DNA from: Erigeron canadensis | Lineage: Eukaryota > Streptophyta > Magnoliopsida > Asterales > Asteraceae | DNA: 64,000 bases | Direction of reading: 5' to 3' | NCBI RefSeq assembly: GCF_010389155.1 | Contig: NC_057766.1 | Coordinates: 28,839,516 to 28,903,515, forward strand | Notes under the pieces: model-generated | Databases searched by the model: none | What the model was told of the DNA's origin: nothing | What the model saw: only the letters and a program-made list of their open reading frames with translations | Made by a program: the position numbers and the translations under genes | Shown here: one piece after another, positions 60,163 through 64,000 of the stretch | How the letters are laid out: each line of letters opens with the position of its first letter | How positions within the stretch are numbered: position 1 is the first letter of the stretch

Positions 60163-61534
60163 TTTTGGTTCAAACTTCAAAAGGTACTTCTATAAAGCCT
60201 AAGGAAAGTTGGTTCATAATTTGCATATGCATATCAGCACATTTGTTACCCTTATTACATTAGTAGTGGATTGTGAACCTGACTCTTATTTTGGCAGAAT
60301 TCTAATGTGATCTCATCTGGTTAAAGCTATCGTTACTGCTATTGAATGACGTCAAAGTTCCAAAATCAGAAGTCATTCTATAAGATAATTTTACATATAT
60401 ATAATGTTTGTATTATTATATGGATGCAAAATTTTAACAGAAAGAATGTTGTGTTCCGATTAAACAGAATATGAAATCAACTATCAGGTTGTATTATATG
60501 GTCACAGGAAAATATGTTGTGTATATCGTTGAGCCGATTTGATTCTTTTATAAGGTTAGGAAATAGTAGATTACAATAAAAACTAATAAAGTAGGAACCA
60601 AAATTAACTCGTTATGTGTAACACTCGTACTGAAGTTGGTGCTATGATGATATATAACCAGTCCGAAATTGCTCATAAAGTCTCTAGATGACTACTCCTC
60701 TGAGATTGAACATCCGAAACTGCAATGGTACTTCAGTTGACTTCAGCTGAATGTGCATGTATATTGCTCGATTTTGAGCTAATGAAGCTCCCGATATCTT
60801 ACTGCAAAATGTCCCCTTGATCTAATTAAGCAGATTACATATGTCATTGAATATATCACAGATATTAGTCTATTACTAGTTGACTCTAGAGACACTGCAT
60901 ACTCCCCGCCCTGGAAACAAAAGTGAAATAAATGTCATAACTACTAGATTACTGCATTGAATCCTTTTCGACAGAGAACCTGCATCATAGTGACATGATC
61001 AAACATTGTAAGGTCGAAGTCAACATAAGTATTACAGCAAGTTTAACATCAATAACTTGCAGCTCCATACTCGGGACCAGTCAATGTATTGTACCTCTAC
61101 TTACACATACATCTGATAATATTTACATATATAGGCAGCCTAATAAGCTTCTTCTTGCTTCCAAATTTGATATGTGTTCTTCAGACATTTTACTCCTTTT
61201 GAAACATCCACAGATAATAAAGCATATACAAACCGAGACAAAAAATTTTTTGTCAACGGTGGAAGTTTCAAGGGGCAGGAGGGTGACCCTTCCGAATAGA
61301 TAAGTTAAAAATGGGAATTACATAGAAGCATTTTTTCGCTAGTGTATGCATTCTTCGATGATTGCAATTGTTGTTTGGCCATTTTAAGAGTACGTGGTCC
61401 ATCCGTAAGATATGTTTTGTTTTAATCCTTTCCTGATATTTCTATTTAAAAATCAAAGTTTGGAGGGGTGGGAACCCTCTCCATCGCCTTAAATATTCCA
61501 CCAGAGTTTGGTTGTTTTCATTTTGATCTTTTCA
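60163..61534. other. Spacer between P4H copies 2 and 3, part of a duplicated block
   Basis: 3' UTR of copy 2, then a ~600-bp stretch (about 60600-61190) that recurs with good similarity at about 63330-64000 after copy 3. No coding potential seen. Confidence 0.55.
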
Positions 61535-62913
61535 ATGCAGACTCTCTGTTTGTTTTTCACTTTGATCCTTCTTGCTCATGGAGTTCATGCGAATCCAAGT
61601 AATTCTACGATTGCTCATAACATATGAAGACACATGGTATGTAGTGTTTATCTTTTTGCATACCTACAAGCTTACATACATGTTTAGAGTCTTGATATAT
61701 TCTAGCATGGGACTTGGCTTTATACCAAACACTTACATATAGTACGCAATTTTATAAAGGTACCATCCGTGCTCTTTAACATTTCTGGAGCGAGGACAAG
61801 ATGAAACGATCCGGGCTATTGAGAAAAGGATTGCAGACTTCACCTTCTTACCTGTAGGTATGTATATCAGAAAGCGCTACCAATATTATTCCACTTAAGT
61901 TCTTTCGGACAACCAGAAGAATTAAATTTTGCTTCTTTCTTTTGTTGGGATACCCATACTCCTGAACGAGTTGAAAACCACTAAAAAACAGCTTTTATGG
62001 CCTTATTTTTTGGTACCCATGGCCCATGGGTGTCTCATTCAGTCACTCACTTTGCGAGCAGACTAATCCTAAGAGCTGACTTGCTTTGCGGGCGAGAGTC
62101 AAAGCAATCAAACCTCCTTGACACTAGGGTATCTTTTTTTTAAGGAACCAGGGATCGATCCTGTGACCTCCAAGGGTTTCACCCTTTTGAAGACACGTTC
62201 CCAACCACTGGACCACCATCCTAGTGGTTAGCTTTTATGGCCTTACATAAACAGATAAACCGATTTTATTTCTGTTCAGAAAATGGTGAAGGACTTCAAG
62301 TTATCCACTATGAAGTAGGAGATAATTTCCACGTCATAGTGACTTGCATTTTTATCAAACCACGAAGAGGGGTCAACGGATGGCAACAGTTCTAATGTAC
62401 CTGTAAGTGATGTCTTTTCTTCTTCTTTTTTTTTTTTCATGGACTTTGTTTCATCTTCTTTGATCTCTTTGAATAATTCTCTCATCATTTACAGATCGGA
62501 TGCTGAAGATGGGGGTGAGACAGCCTTTCCTTCTGCAATGGGAAAGTATAATGATGCACGTCGGCCGTTTAAATATTCTGAATGTGATAAAAGCGTATTA
62601 TATGCTAAACCAAAAATCGGGGACGCATTGCTTCTATGGAACGTTAAACCAGATGGCACTTCCGAGTATTCAAGTGAATATGGTGAGTTATTGTTTTTGT
62701 ATATATTAGGTGATTTATATTGAGTGTCACATCTATGTATTATCCATTCAACATTTCATATGCTACATACCTTTGTACAAAGATTAGCGAGACATTATTT
62801 TACACTGAATTTTGCACTTCTCTCGTTATTGCATAGCTGAGTGCCCTGTTATTAAGGGGAATAAGTGGACTGCTACAAAATGGATTCGTTCGAAGGAGCA
62901 TTATGAGGAATAA
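61535..62913 (+). pseudogene. Prolyl 4-hydroxylase, copy 3 (decayed)
   Basis: Derived from copy 2: the first exon (ATG at 61535, MQTLCLFFTLILLAHGVHA) reaches an in-frame stop after about 30 codons. Exons 2 and 3 are missing. An exon-4 equivalent (near 61760-61858, FLERGQDETIRAIEKRIAD) is kept. The exon-5 equivalent is damaged so that the HxD iron motif and the frame are lost. Exon 6 (62495-62682) is open but the distal histidine position reads EYG instead of LHG. The last exon ends at 62913. A SINE lies in the intron between exons 4 and 5. No catalytic protein can be made from it. Confidence 0.85.
62006..62229 (-). mobile_element. tRNA-derived SINE in P4H copy 3, 16-bp TSD
   Basis: On the minus strand: TGGTCCAGTGGTTGGGAAC (A box region) and GGATCGATCCC (B box), then an A-tail (T run at 62006-62011 on the plus strand). 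Flanked by a perfect 16-bp repeat AGCTTTTATGGCCTTA at 61990-62005 and 62230-62245. Confidence 0.9.
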
Positions 62914-64000
62914 ATTTGGTTTAAAAGGTACTCTTATAAAGTTTATGTACATGTTTTTGCATCTTGCTTCACAAATGACAGGCATATCAGCACATTGGTT
63001 ATGGTTACCTTTTGACATTCGTAGCGATTAATGAACCTGACTCATGTATTTTTGGAGGATTCTACTGAGCTGTTATCCAGTTAAAGAACTGCCCCAGAAA
63101 ATGACATCAAAGTTCTACAATCAGAAAAAATAACTCTATAAGATGATTTTAAATATCTGTAATGTTGTTATTTGTTAAGGATACATTATGCTCCCAAAAA
63201 AGATGATCAAATGAAAAAATCTGTTTGTGTTATAATAGCTGAACAATTATGTTAACCATTTGGTGTCATAAGAAAAGGCCTCGGCCCAACATAAAAGCCC
63301 AACTAAAACTTTTATTCCAAGTTCATAGTGGACTGAAGTTGGAGCAATGATGATATATAACCAGTCCAAGTTGCTTATAAAATCTATAGATGAGTACTTT
63401 TCTGAGATTAAACATCCGAAACTGCAATAGTACTTCAATTCTTAAACTAGAAATCAATCTCCATTATAAATTTATATAGCCCCTCTATACAGTATCATTC
63501 CTCACACGCTTAAGGAATTAAAACTCTGAAGCCACCTTCATTTGTCATACATGTTAAGCAGAGACTTCAGCTGAACACGCATGCATGTTGATCGATTTTG
63601 GGCTAATGAAGCTCCCGATAACATACTGCAAAATGTCCCCATGTTTTAAGTAAGCAAATTCCACATGTCATTGAAAGTATTATAAATATTATTAATCGAC
63701 TCTAGAGTCGCTGATACTCCCGGGCCTACTGGAAACAAAGTATTATAAATATTATTACTGCGTTGAATCCTTTTCGATAGAATAATGCATCATATTGCTA
63801 TGATCAAAAATTTTTAAGGGCTAAGTCAAAACAAGTATAACACAAGTTTAACATCGAAAAGTTGCAGTTCCATACTCAGCACCAGTAAAACTATTGTACC
63901 TCTACTTATACATAAATCTGGTAATTTTCACATATATACCAGAACTTGAATTTTTAGGCTAATAAGCTTCTTCTGGATTCCAAATTTGATGTGTTCTTCA
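62914..64000. other. Downstream part of the duplicated P4H block
   Basis: From about 63330 to the window end the sequence matches 60600-61190 in the same order (for example CTAATGAAGCTCCCGATA in both). No gene recognised; the block continues past the window edge. Confidence 0.55.

Overview
This is a 64 kb window of AT-rich plant nuclear DNA. Intron-rich genes with GT/AG splice sites, plastid- and plant-specific families, and MITEs, SINEs, Helitrons and a U4 snRNA gene with a plant-type promoter all point to a eudicot. The repeat style suggests an asterid, possibly Asteraceae, but that is a guess. All exon models below were built by eye from splice consensus, reading-frame closure and remembered family sequences; nothing was aligned by software.

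Layout. 0.3-4.9 kb (+): 3' part of a chloroplast RNase E/G gene (RNE). 6.7-9.9 kb (+): CHX-type cation/H+ antiporter. 11.0-13.6 kb (+): GDSL esterase/lipase. 13.8-16.0 kb (-): small DUF1990/UPF0548 protein. 19.0-20.1 kb (-): small CRAL-TRIO/SEC14-like protein. 20-35 kb: gene-poor block of mobile elements (MULEs, a foldback element split by a Helitron, minus-strand Helitrons, Stowaway, SINEs) that also carries three U4 snRNA copies, one apparently functional. 35.3-40.1 kb (-): LTO1 (VKOR-thioredoxin fusion of the thylakoid). 42.0-45.1 kb (+): SR45a/Tra2-like splicing factor whose first coding exon is only the ATG. 46.4-47.35 kb (+): short intronless PPR protein. 48.4-53.0 kb (-): phospholipase D delta-type gene. 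54.6-54.9 kb (+): small CxxC protein like At4g08330. 55.3-62.9 kb (+): tandem array of three prolyl 4-hydroxylase copies, the first two open and the third a pseudogene.

The protein genes are ordinary dispersed housekeeping or family genes; I see no operon-like or biosynthetic cluster. RNE and LTO1 are plastid proteins, and the U4 gene and SR45a both serve splicing, but this co-location is probably coincidental. The most interesting material is the 20-35 kb block: TIR elements separated by (TA)n runs that share interior modules but differ in their ends, a Helitron carrying a CTCGAGAT-rich insert, the U4 duplicates, and an inserted SINE-like unit with a long poly-G tract and three copies of an inverted motif. 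In the P4H array, copy 2 has lost the cytosolic tail and changed conserved tyrosines, and copy 3 is decayed.
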